A DNA stretch of 64,000 nucleotides from Methanolinea mesophila (lineage in GTDB: Archaea; Halobacteriota; Methanomicrobia; Methanomicrobiales; Methanospirillaceae), in assembly GCF_017873855.1 (NCBI RefSeq), contig NZ_JAGGKR010000001.1, positions 2,051,529 through 2,115,528 on the forward strand, in the 5' to 3' direction. Position 1 is the stretch's first letter. The number at the start of each line of letters is the position of its first letter. Positions 46,151 through 54,666 of the stretch are shown here, piece after piece. The notes below the pieces were generated by a model. That model did no database searches. It worked only from the letters and a program-made list of their open reading frames with translations, and was not told the origin of the DNA. A program made the position numbers and the translations under genes.

Positions 46151-47005
46151 TCACCAGGGCTCTTCACCACTCGTGTTGGCTTCGGCCCCTGCAAAGACCG
46201 GGCACTCGGTGATGCACCTGCTGCACCGGATCGTCGCCGTCCTCGCGATCCACGGAGCGAGGGGTGCCATCGCCGAGAGCAGCATACGCCGTCCCAACAT
46301 CCATTTCACCGCGGGAACGTGCAATGGCGGGATGACGGCACTGATCGTCCGGCAGCGGAAGGTGTCCACGCCATCCGGACCAATGGCCCTCTCCGGGCAG
46401 ATCTTTGCGCATTTCCCGCACATCGTGCATTTCACGGAACCTGTTGTATCTGTCGGGCTTCCGCCGCCGGGCGCCATGGCCGGCCCGTTACCCACGGGAG
46501 CTCCGGCTGTTCCACCGGCCACATCTCCGGGTATGGCCCCGATATCGGGGAATTCCGCAACAGGCTTGCCGGTCACCACGCCGGAGAGCAGGAGGCGCGG
46601 GCCGAACCGCGGGGACACCAGCACGGTATTCATCCCGATGCTTCCGAGCCCGCCGGCAGCGGCGACGTGTTTCAACCGGACAAGACCGTGCACTCTCCCG
46701 TGCGAAATCCCTACGGGGAGGTAGAGAGGGACCGCCTTAGCCGGGATATTTTCTTCATTCAGGCGTTCTGCAAGAAGTTTTGCAGTCGCATCCAGCGACT
46801 CTGCGATGGCGAGCATCCCCCTGGTCTTCTCTTTTGCCGTCCTTCTGTATACGTCAACCGGGACTTCCTTCCCGAATACGATGACGGACCGGGCTCCCGG
46901 GAAGAAATTTTTCACCAGATTCTGGTCCTCCACTGGGAGGTCTTCGGCCCCCACCGCCGAGAAAACGTCGATTCCTCGTTCTTCGAAAAATTCCGGAAGA
47001 TCCAC
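46151..47005 (-). CDS. 4Fe-4S protein, QueG-like (epoxyqueuosine reductase family)
   Basis: 284 aa from a GTG with AAGGAGTGAAAGT upstream. The N-terminal half is QueG/corrinoid-like alpha/beta (ARSVIVFGKEVP, VAAAGGLGSIGMNTVLVSPRFGPRL). It lacks other QueG landmarks. Cys193/196/199/203 form a standard 4Fe-4S motif. The second cluster would use Cys218 and Cys261/264/268, separated by 42 residues. A Gly/Pro/Ala-rich insert (about 155-190) is unusual. Substrate unknown. Confidence 0.75.
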   Translation of the reverse strand: MDLPEFFEERGIDVFSAVGAEDLPVEDQNLVKNFFPGARSVIVFGKEVPVDVYRRTAKEKTRGMLAIAESLDATAKLLAERLNEENIPAKAVPLYLPVGISHGRVHGLVRLKHVAAAGGLGSIGMNTVLVSPRFGPRLLLSGVVTGKPVAEFPDIGAIPGDVAGGTAGAPVGNGPAMAPGGGSPTDTTGSVKCTMCGKCAKICPERAIGPDGVDTFRCRTISAVIPPLHVPAVKWMLGRRMLLSAMAPLAPWIARTATIRCSRCITECPVFAGAEANTSGEEPW

Positions 47006-47218
47006 ACTTTCACTCCTTGATAGAAATTAGGCGCTGATTTCTTGAGCGTGTCGGTGGATAGTTGTGCCAGCCCACCTTTCCGGAGTCCAGGGTTTCTATC
47101 GTGGTCTAGAGAGGAATTGGCTGATCCAAAAGCGGTTTTGATAACCAGGAAAAAACCGGGGACCTGCCGGGGGTATATATTGCAGGAATGGTATTGCCGA
47201 ACGATCCCTTCTGACCAG

Positions 47219-48883
47219 TTATGAAGCAGCATACCCGCTGGAGAGCAGGGAATCTCCGCCCTGTCCAGGGCGATAGACCTGAAAGTCTATCAGGCTCAGG
47301 TAGTAAGGAATCATTCGCACGGTTTCGCGATCTTTTTCTTTTTCTGCCTCGGAAAGACTTTCGTAGGCTATCATCGAAGGATGAGTTTTAGCCCGTTCGT
47401 CCTTAATAGATCCAAACGAGAATCCCTGTGTATCCATTTCTTTTACCCACCGGATATGTTCCTGCTCTGCGAGGTATTCGACCTCACCAGGGGTAAACGA
47501 AAAACAGGCCGCCGACCAGTCGGTCATCGGGCAGATATCACAGCCGATCGCATGTAATTTTTCAACGATGCTCGCTGCCTGGGACCGGTTCGATTCTTTC
47601 AGCCTCCGGGAGAGGCGTTCCCATGGGACGAGAGCCGGGTCGTCGAGAAGAGGGTCATCCGACAGCCTTGCGGTCACGTAGTGTTCGTGGATCGCCCTCG
47701 CGAGTGTTTCCCTTATCCCTCCGAGCACCATGCCACATTCAGAGGATACTGTAAGGCTGTTGAACGGGATGATCCCTGTCTCTCCCATCACTTTCTTTCC
47801 GAGCAGGCTGGCAAGGGACGGATTGTTGTCCATTCTCACAAATATCCTGGTATCAGCTCCCTTCAGATGGTGCGAGAGAGTTAGGGCGGCTGAAAGTCCG
47901 GCAGTGTCGTCCTTGAGACATACGAATGCGATCGTAGGGGAGGAAGGTAGCCTCTCTAGGTCTATAAACCCGGCTTTCTGAAATTCTGCCGACTGGATGT
48001 CTATTGATACCGCCGTAATGCTCGCTGCATCCTCCAGGCGGGGATACGTTGCGACAAGCCGCTCCTTGAGCGACGATGCTTCCAGATCGATGAGGATCAT
48101 GCGAAGTTTTTCGTTCGACTGCCTCTTGTCGAACCATTCCCGCGCAGCACGTGCAGTGATGTTCTCGCCAAGCTTCCCAAGACCGACCACGACCAAAAGA
48201 GGGGGATTACTTGTCCATTCCCCGGTATGAGGGGAAAAAAATCTTCCGAGCAGAATCCGGGCGCTCAACGCGGGAGGGTTGTAGAAATCGATTCTCATCG
48301 GTTTATTCTGGCGGGGTAAAAGCGCATGTTCCCGGATAATCCTCCAGAGCCCCGGGTTGTGAATCTGGAGGATGCAGTTGAGCGGTTCCGACCTTGTCTT
48401 TTTCACAAGTTTCCCTGCGGAAAGAGCGATTTCGGCATTTATACCATCCGAATCGGTCAGGGCAAGAAGCGTCCTTGCCCGGGTTATTCTCGCCAGTGCG
48501 AGCGTGGATGGGTCCTTTGGGTCTCCCGATAGCACTATAGTGCCGTAGTTTCGGAGACTCTGAGCTTCCGGGGAGCGGTTGTCAGACCCTATGACAATGG
48601 TCTTGATCTTTTTCGCTTTCAGCTGGCGCACGAGCGGAGTGGTAATCTCATGAAGTCCGCAGATAATGACGTGATCCCTGCAAAACAGGAGAGGGATCTG
48701 GCGTATTTTATCCCAAAAATAGATCACGACGACGCCTGCGGACCCGGATCCGGCAAATGCTGCAGTAAGAATTTTGAGGTAATCCGCCTGGTTCGGCGCG
48801 ATCACCTCTTCATAAATCGGGATTATCCCGCTCCTGAGTAAGGTGAAAAATGCCTGCAGCACCCCTATCAGACTGTTATCCAT
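47219..48883 (-). CDS. Membrane-anchored double TrkA-N protein with C-terminal RyR-like domain
   Basis: 554 aa. One TM segment (about 36-57) anchors two NAD-binding Rossmann units: HVIICGLHEITTPLVRQL (71-88, about 71-185) and LLVVVGLGKLGENITARA (229-246, about 229-390). Residues 465-535 match the ryanodine-receptor-type repeat: EYLAEQEHIRWVKEM, GFSFGSIKDERAKTHPSMIA, SEAEKEKDRETVRMI. No K+ pore is encoded. Such proteins are thought to sense nucleotides; the ligand is unknown. It is 99 bp downstream of a TIR gene on the same strand. Confidence 0.82.
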   Translation of the reverse strand: MDNSLIGVLQAFFTLLRSGIIPIYEEVIAPNQADYLKILTAAFAGSGSAGVVVIYFWDKIRQIPLLFCRDHVIICGLHEITTPLVRQLKAKKIKTIVIGSDNRSPEAQSLRNYGTIVLSGDPKDPSTLALARITRARTLLALTDSDGINAEIALSAGKLVKKTRSEPLNCILQIHNPGLWRIIREHALLPRQNKPMRIDFYNPPALSARILLGRFFSPHTGEWTSNPPLLVVVGLGKLGENITARAAREWFDKRQSNEKLRMILIDLEASSLKERLVATYPRLEDAASITAVSIDIQSAEFQKAGFIDLERLPSSPTIAFVCLKDDTAGLSAALTLSHHLKGADTRIFVRMDNNPSLASLLGKKVMGETGIIPFNSLTVSSECGMVLGGIRETLARAIHEHYVTARLSDDPLLDDPALVPWERLSRRLKESNRSQAASIVEKLHAIGCDICPMTDWSAACFSFTPGEVEYLAEQEHIRWVKEMDTQGFSFGSIKDERAKTHPSMIAYESLSEAEKEKDRETVRMIPYYLSLIDFQVYRPGQGGDSLLSSGYAAS

Positions 48884-48982
48884 GCTCTCCCCCTATAACC
48901 GTTGCCGCACCCAGAATTCTGTCGGTTTCACAAATAATTGGCGTGAAACTGGTTATAAAATCCGGGCCGGATAGTATGGACG

Positions 48983-50386
48983 TCATCGCGGATCGTCATT
49001 GCGCTCCGGGGACTCAGCGGAAGGAAGGAGCACCCGGATGGTATCGGCGAGATGCACGAGATGTCTTTCGAGCGGGGGGGTCATCGCGTCCAGCCAGTGC
49101 GGGATTCCAATAAGGTACTCCATGTCTTTCGAGGGGGGGATGTTCTCGATCCGGAAGGGAATAATAATCACTCCCCTGGAGACTGCATGGGTGAGTTCAC
49201 GGACGACATGAGGTGATGAATTCGAATGAGAGGAGTACACCAGCACCATTACCCGGCTCCCGTCGATAGCCTCAACAATCGAACGGGGATAATTTGATCC
49301 GGGGAGGACGTCCCTCGGAGCGATCCAACACCTGATACCTCGCGATTCGAGGGACGCGCAGGTAGCGTCTGCCACTGCCTTGTCGTTCGAGGAGTAGCTG
49401 ATAAACACATCATGGTGGTCTCCACCGATCCGATCCCCCGGTTCATGGGCATATTCCGGTCCGCTCGCGGGGGGCGGATAGATCGCCCTGCCACCATCAC
49501 TTCCCCGGACGGCACTTCTCTTCATCCGGATGAAGAGAAACAGTCCCGCTGCAACGATGGCAACGGCCGCCAGGAGCAGGACCTGAGCGAGCGGATCGGG
49601 CATTGAGGGGGTTCCTGCCGTTGAACCGCTCGTGTTTCCACCGATATAACTGCGCAATGCCGATTCGGCTTTGGCCCTGGCCTGGATCAGGTCGGCATTC
49701 CCGGGGGATACGATCAGCCCCCTGTTGTAACCCTCGATTGCTTCCTGATATCTTCCCATGTGAAACAGAGTGTCTCCCTTGTATTGCCAGGCGATGGCAC
49801 TCCGTTCGTCGATATCGGTGGCACGTTCGAATGCGTCAAGGGCTGACGGATAATTCCCAATAGAATAATAATCAAGGCCCATACAGAGCCAGGCATCGAA
49901 ATTGTCCGGGGCGAGTTCGATGACGTTCGTGTAGGCCACTATCGACTCGTTCGTCCTCCCGAGCGCGGACAGGGTGAGACCTTTCTGAAGCCATGCGAGC
50001 TGGTCGCCGGAATTGATCTCAAGGGCGTGATTAATCTCAGTGAGAGCTGCCTCGTCCTTCCCCTGCCGCGAATAGACATATGCCAGGCCTTTAAGCGCGG
50101 GGGTCATGTCCGGTTCGACTGCGAGCACGTGCAGGTACGCATCTGCTGCGTCATCCAGTCGTTCGGTCTGGACGCACACGTATGCGAGCGAATACCAGGC
50201 GTCGGTGTACCCCGGGTCAATGGAAACGGCATTACGGTACGCGTCGACGGCCGCAGAATAGTCTCCTTTCTGCCGGAATTCCTCTCCCTGGTTGTACCAT
50301 GTTTTTGCATCCGTGGCCCCTGCGGGCATGGCGGACAGGCATGCAAGCATCAGTGCCGACAGGATCACCAGGAACAGGAGGCGCAT
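48983..50386 (-). CDS. Receptor-like TPR-TM-TIR protein
   Basis: 467 aa. A signal peptide (1-25), six TPR-like repeats (about 27-245), a linker, one TM helix (267-287) and a cytoplasmic TIR domain (about 325-455): HDVFISYSSNDKAVADA, IRCWIAPRDVLPG, and SSPHVVRELTHAV with Glu397 at the position used for catalysis in NAD-cleaving TIRs. The topology puts the repeats outside and TIR inside, as in Toll receptors. Its job is unknown. It lies between a TPR lipoprotein and the TrkA-N/RyR gene, all on the minus strand. Confidence 0.88.
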   Translation of the reverse strand: MRLLFLVILSALMLACLSAMPAGATDAKTWYNQGEEFRQKGDYSAAVDAYRNAVSIDPGYTDAWYSLAYVCVQTERLDDAADAYLHVLAVEPDMTPALKGLAYVYSRQGKDEAALTEINHALEINSGDQLAWLQKGLTLSALGRTNESIVAYTNVIELAPDNFDAWLCMGLDYYSIGNYPSALDAFERATDIDERSAIAWQYKGDTLFHMGRYQEAIEGYNRGLIVSPGNADLIQARAKAESALRSYIGGNTSGSTAGTPSMPDPLAQVLLLAAVAIVAAGLFLFIRMKRSAVRGSDGGRAIYPPPASGPEYAHEPGDRIGGDHHDVFISYSSNDKAVADATCASLESRGIRCWIAPRDVLPGSNYPRSIVEAIDGSRVMVLVYSSHSNSSPHVVRELTHAVSRGVIIIPFRIENIPPSKDMEYLIGIPHWLDAMTPPLERHLVHLADTIRVLLPSAESPERNDDPR

Positions 50387-50520
50387 AGAAATGGATCATG
50401 TAACAATATCGAGGGGGTGTATAAAAACGCTGTGAATCGAAAGAGCCCCCGGGGGAAGGAGCGGAGGAATTGCATCCGAAGGTCGGGATAACAGTTTTTA
50501 CCGTGCGGGCAGTGGTTTTC

Positions 50521-51975
50521 CTAGGGTATCAGAGACCGGTTGTACGCGTCGCGGGCTGCTTCTTCATTCTCGATCAACAAATAGAGTACACCTATCTTCT
50601 CCCATACATCAGCATCACCGGGTTGTATCCGGGCTGTCTCATTGAAGGCGGTGATTGCGCCACGATAGTCCCCGAGGTCGCGGAGGACGACACCGAGGTT
50701 GTACCATGTATCCGGATTCCCGGAATCGAGCAGGAGGCTTTTATCGTAATATGCCTTTGCCTCTTCATAGTCTCCCTTTCGCAGGGAATAATCGCCAACT
50801 TTTTTCCAGTACATCGCAGAGCCCTCGCGGAGAACTTCGGCGTATACTTTTGCGGTGACAAAATCTTCAGAATAACTCGAGGGGTATCCCCCATAGCTTG
50901 AATATTCGAATGAAAACCTCGGGTCGATGACAAAATAATATTTCGAGGTCTTAGGGATGGAAATAAACGCTTCGGTGTCGAGGGAGAGATCTTCCTGGAA
51001 AATCCCTCCGTTGTTCGCCGAGATCTCCCCGTATGAATATCCCCAGTGTTCGGCGTCGGTGGTCCTGTTCCGAATATTCATCGCAACCGGTTCTACTTTT
51101 GAAAATGCCTCCATTGCTTCTGCATCGAGAACGAGGACGTTCACCGGCCTGGTAGTGCTCACCGAGATGTGAAGCGAATCTCCCGGGGCCAGTGTGGAAT
51201 ACCCATACTCGTCGAGCGGATAGATCTTGGTTGTGCCAACGTATCCTGTTGGGATGCCCACGATCTCGTTTATCGTATCCGGACCTTCACTCCTCGCTGC
51301 CACTCCCGGAAAGTCGTGCTCTTCGAGCTCCAGTGTCGTTCTGAAATAATCATGGGAGATCGAAGCTCCGGAGAGATCCCATGTGACGTCTCCATGGAAC
51401 CGCGGATCCAGTATGATGAGGTATTTTCCCTTCCTCGGGACAGTGAAAAGGACGATATCCTCTATGATATTGTCTTCCTGGGCGATGAGGGGCACTCCGT
51501 AAGAAAAACCGTAAGAATAGGAGACGGTGCGATCAGGTGCTTTTGAAGGCCTCGTTCCATATTCGGGGAGAAAGAGGGGGAACCTGTCGGCATAGAGGGA
51601 GTCTATAACGAGAAGATTGACAGGGCGGCCGGAAACGATATGGAGGGTATACTCGACATCCGGCGAGAAGTACTGGTAACCGTATTCTTCCGGGTCTATG
51701 ATCACGGGGTCCCCCCCTGCAAGTACAGGGAATGTCCGCGAGAATATCATACGGGAATAGGCCGGGACATTTTCAGAGGCGGGAGTTTCACTGGGAAGGG
51801 CTGCCACGGCTGAACTGTTGAGCTCGGATTCCTGCGTGGGAGTGGGAAGAGGGGTGACGGACTGAGTTTTCTCAGGAGGCATTGTGCAGCCACAGAGTAC
51901 TACCATGCCTAGCAGTGCGATTACCAGAAGGGATGGGACAGTTAAATACCCCCCACACGACATCAGATGATTCAT
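50521..51975 (-). CDS. TPR lipoprotein with duplicated beta domain
   Basis: 484 aa from the ATG at 51975; the frame is open to 52020 and the start is uncertain. A lipobox LCGC (Cys30) is followed by a Thr/Pro linker. Two related beta domains follow: one with DPEEYGYQYFSP, GRPVNLLVID and KGKYLIILDPRF, the other with LDEYGYSTLAP, TRPVNVLVLD and SKYYFVIDPRF. Three TPRs end the protein (about 385-484). It is outside the cell membrane and precedes the TPR-TM-TIR gene by 134 bp. Confidence 0.82.
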   Translation of the reverse strand: MNHLMSCGGYLTVPSLLVIALLGMVVLCGCTMPPEKTQSVTPLPTPTQESELNSSAVAALPSETPASENVPAYSRMIFSRTFPVLAGGDPVIIDPEEYGYQYFSPDVEYTLHIVSGRPVNLLVIDSLYADRFPLFLPEYGTRPSKAPDRTVSYSYGFSYGVPLIAQEDNIIEDIVLFTVPRKGKYLIILDPRFHGDVTWDLSGASISHDYFRTTLELEEHDFPGVAARSEGPDTINEIVGIPTGYVGTTKIYPLDEYGYSTLAPGDSLHISVSTTRPVNVLVLDAEAMEAFSKVEPVAMNIRNRTTDAEHWGYSYGEISANNGGIFQEDLSLDTEAFISIPKTSKYYFVIDPRFSFEYSSYGGYPSSYSEDFVTAKVYAEVLREGSAMYWKKVGDYSLRKGDYEEAKAYYDKSLLLDSGNPDTWYNLGVVLRDLGDYRGAITAFNETARIQPGDADVWEKIGVLYLLIENEEAARDAYNRSLIP

Positions 51976-52086
51976 CTGGCGATGACATGATAAGAATAGC
52001 GGATTGGAGCTGCTTGTCAAGCAAATCGTATTTCACGACAGTCAGCTCCGGAGATGACCCGTCCGGAATTATTGCATGTTGAACTG

Positions 52087-52120
52087 TGCATTATGACAAA
52101 ACGTTTATGCATAATGACAA
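52087..52120. promoter_or_regulatory. Two direct repeats 21 bp apart between divergent genes
   Basis: TGCATTATGACAA (52087-52099) and TGCATAATGACAA (52108-52120) differ at one base and are offset by two helical turns. The second overlaps the palindrome TTATGCATAA. They lie between the TPR lipoprotein (minus) and the Ig-like protein (plus), where a dimeric regulator could control either gene. Confidence 0.5.
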
Positions 52121-52255
52121 GTACAAATTGCATCAGGGATGAGAGGGGAGACCCTGGCATCCTCCTCCTACAGTGTGAAGACCGGAGATGACGCGGGATA
52201 TGAATACCATAACAGGGATTGCCGCCGGATCGGCAGGAAGAAAACCAGAGGTTCT

Positions 52256-53464
52256 ATGAAAAAAACGGCCCTGTTTTTCGCCGGGATCGTCTCGGCTACG
52301 ATTCTCGTGGTCATGGGACTCGGGATCCTCCTGACCGGCTCCTTCTACTTTACGCCCTCGATCACAATAGATCCCTTCAGCGACAGGGATATCGATGGAA
52401 ACGGCATGCTGGTGCTTACCGGCACGACAAACCTCGGACTGAACACTCACCTCCTGGTGAACCTCTCGGCAGGACCGGGACAGGTTGCAGGTCCGGACCG
52501 GGGATACATAACTGAGATTGTCCAGGTCCTGCACGGAACGGGGGGGCGAAACACGTGGAAAGCCGCCCTCAACGTATCCTCGCTTGCACCGGGTGACTAT
52601 ACGATCAGGGTGTCCAGCGTCACCTTTTCGGGTAACAACTGGACGGCTGCCCCCGGAACCGTAGTGGTCGCCAGGCAGTTCAGGCTCGGGGGCGAAACGG
52701 CCGGAGAGAATCGCACGCTTCCCGCAGCGTTCATCGTCGCGAATTTTATCGGGGACAAGGTTCCGGGAGCGCGTATTACCGTCAACGGGACTACGAGTCT
52801 TCCAACGGGGACCACCCTACTCTGGGATGTGTATCCGGGTCAATGTCCGGTAAACGGGACAGGATCCCCAGTCAGCGTACCGGCACCTCTCCTGACGGGC
52901 AGCTCCACGGTTGCGACCGGGACCTCCGGGGTCAACAGATGGGCGCTCCTGTTCAATTCGTCGGGGATGGCGCCGGGCTGTTACCTGATACGGTTCTCGG
53001 GGGAAACCCCTGAAGGGATGTTTTCAGAAGGTGCGGCAGAGTTTGTTCTTTCGAATACGGCGAGTCCCGAACCCCAGGGCCCGGGTACGTTCATCACCAT
53101 CGATACGCTCCCCGGCCTGAAGGTGAACAGCAGGGTCGTCATTACCGGGACGACCAGCCTCCCGGAACATGATGAACTTTTGATCGAGATCTCACCTGTC
53201 ACCCGGGGAGGGTACGACTTCCTCGTGAACCCGCGAGACATGTCCCAGGGTGCAATATTTGCCGGGGTGGCCGGGACGGCGGTAATAGTCGCCGGGACGG
53301 ACGGGGTGAACCTCTGGGCGATGGACTTCGATACCTATCACCTTCCCCCGGGAGACTACGCGGTGAACGTCCACAACACGAACGTGAACCTGACAACGTT
53401 CCGGGCCGAACCCGGGGATGTATCCGCCATCGGGACGTTCACCGTTCGGGAGGGTTCGCCATGA
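52256..53464 (+). CDS. Membrane-anchored protein with three Ig-like repeats
   Basis: 402 aa from MKKTALFFAGIVSATILV; upstream in-frame codons have no start signal. One N-terminal TM anchor (about 5-28) is followed by three repeats of about 100-120 residues, each with (L/V)xGTT(N/S)L and ending in an LAPGDYTIRVS-like strand. The same repeat is in the beta-propeller protein downstream. It is probably exposed outside the cell. No enzymatic motif. It starts a plus-strand run ending at 57.0 kb. Confidence 0.82.
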   Translation: MKKTALFFAGIVSATILVVMGLGILLTGSFYFTPSITIDPFSDRDIDGNGMLVLTGTTNLGLNTHLLVNLSAGPGQVAGPDRGYITEIVQVLHGTGGRNTWKAALNVSSLAPGDYTIRVSSVTFSGNNWTAAPGTVVVARQFRLGGETAGENRTLPAAFIVANFIGDKVPGARITVNGTTSLPTGTTLLWDVYPGQCPVNGTGSPVSVPAPLLTGSSTVATGTSGVNRWALLFNSSGMAPGCYLIRFSGETPEGMFSEGAAEFVLSNTASPEPQGPGTFITIDTLPGLKVNSRVVITGTTSLPEHDELLIEISPVTRGGYDFLVNPRDMSQGAIFAGVAGTAVIVAGTDGVNLWAMDFDTYHLPPGDYAVNVHNTNVNLTTFRAEPGDVSAIGTFTVREGSP

Positions 53465-53570
53465 CCCGGAGGGTGAACACGGCCTGTTCAATTTCCACGG
53501 AATCCCGTATCGAAATACTATCCGGATGGACCGTCGCTCCAGGATTTTTCACAGTGCGGGGTGAGAGTCC

Positions 53571-54149
53571 GTGAACCGCACGACGTACCTGGTCTGCGCA
53601 CTCCTCACTTCGGCCCTCGTTGCGGCAATGGTCGGGTGGTCGGTTGCCGCGGGTGCATTACTTGTCCCGGTCATCGCGGTCCCGCTCGGCATCGTGGTCA
53701 TCCTTGCCTGCCGCCAGCAGGTGAAGGGGGTAATTTCTGACGAACGATCGAATCGAATCCGGTATCAGGCTTCATTCCGCACCATCGAGATCCTCCTGAT
53801 ACTGGGGGTGATCGGTACGGTAGTCTTCTCGTCGTACGCCTATTCCGCTCCGCTGGCACCCACGATAAACGGGAAGGTGACGATCAACGAGGACGGCACA
53901 CGGTCGATGACGATCACGATCTCACGGGGCGGGGACCCCGGGATGCCGGGAGACGTGATCAGGTCGATCACTATCAGGAACATGGACGCCATGAACGAGA
54001 CCGAAGCGTCGGCATACGCTGCCTTCTGGCAGGAGGGCCTCCGGCAGTACAACGAGAGTGCGATCACCGCCAGGACCATCCTGTACTGCCTGATCGTGCT
54101 TATCGTGACATTCGGGGCGTTCTACCTGTATTACGCCAGGAAATACTAG
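53571..54149 (+). CDS. DUF2178-type membrane protein
   Basis: 192 aa from a GTG at 53571. Four TM segments lie at about 6-26, 29-47, 63-85 and 165-188. Between segments two and three is the family motif VISDERSNRIRYQASFR, and an external domain sits between three and four. DUF2178 genes are typically followed by a small Xre regulator, as here (17 bp later). Function unknown; possibly it signals to or is controlled by that regulator. Confidence 0.85.
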   Translation: MNRTTYLVCALLTSALVAAMVGWSVAAGALLVPVIAVPLGIVVILACRQQVKGVISDERSNRIRYQASFRTIEILLILGVIGTVVFSSYAYSAPLAPTINGKVTINEDGTRSMTITISRGGDPGMPGDVIRSITIRNMDAMNETEASAYAAFWQEGLRQYNESAITARTILYCLIVLIVTFGAFYLYYARKY

Positions 54150-54166
54150 AGAATCGCGAAATTACC

Positions 54167-54394
54167 ATGAAAAACAGGATACGGGTCCTTCGGGCAGAAA
54201 GAGAGATAACGCAGGAGGAGCTCGCGGAGTTGGTCGGAGTGACGAGAAACACCATCACATCCCTGGAGAAGGGGAAGTATTACCCGTCCCTGAAACTTGC
54301 ATTCCGGATTGCGGATGCGTTCGGGGTCGGGATCGAGAACGTATTCACGTATGAACGAGACAAGGACGGTCCCGGTTCGGGTGATGACCCATGA
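54167..54394 (+). CDS. Xre-family helix-turn-helix regulator
   Basis: 75 aa. MKNRIRVLRAEREITQEELA, VGVTRNTITSLEKGKYYPS and LAFRIADAFGVGIENVF give a complete five-helix HTH_3 domain. This is the short archaeal type that usually sits beside DUF2178 or similar membrane genes. It probably represses its own operon. The stop overlaps the ATG of the next frame (ATGA). Confidence 0.92.
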   Translation: MKNRIRVLRAEREITQEELAELVGVTRNTITSLEKGKYYPSLKLAFRIADAFGVGIENVFTYERDKDGPGSGDDP

Positions 54395-54666
54395 ACCGGG
54401 GGTTGCTGCAGGCTTCTGAACACGGGTGGCGCCCGGATGGGTTCCATGCCTGCCATCGCGTTTCAGGGAAAGGTGCAGGCATACGTCACAGAATGGACTT
54501 CGTTCCTGCCGGCCCTTCGTATCTCCGGAACACCGGACACGGGACGAAAGTCATGCAGAAGGAACGTGGTTCGCGGTCCGTCGGGTCGGGCAACGGCCCT
54601 TCCCCCCGGGCCGGGGGTCGGATCTTCCGTACCTCGTGCAGGTCGTTACGGGGTGATCCGGCATGA
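54391..54666 (+). CDS. Doubtful small frame between the regulator and the beta-propeller gene
   Basis: 91 codons. It overlaps the stop of the regulator and the start of the next gene, both by ATGA, which hints at coupled translation. The product is unusually rich in Arg, Gly and Ser, with no hydrophobic core or motif. A different frame over the same DNA is equally open. It may be a decayed gene fragment or non-coding. Confidence 0.3.
   Translation: MNRGLLQASEHGWRPDGFHACHRVSGKGAGIRHRMDFVPAGPSYLRNTGHGTKVMQKERGSRSVGSGNGPSPRAGGRIFRTSCRSLRGDPA

Noticed and set aside
47006-47218. Small gene or riboswitch between the Fe-S protein and the TrkA-N/RyR gene
   Set aside because: A TATA-like GGTATATATT is present near 47171-47180, but no frame or conserved fold could be recognised.
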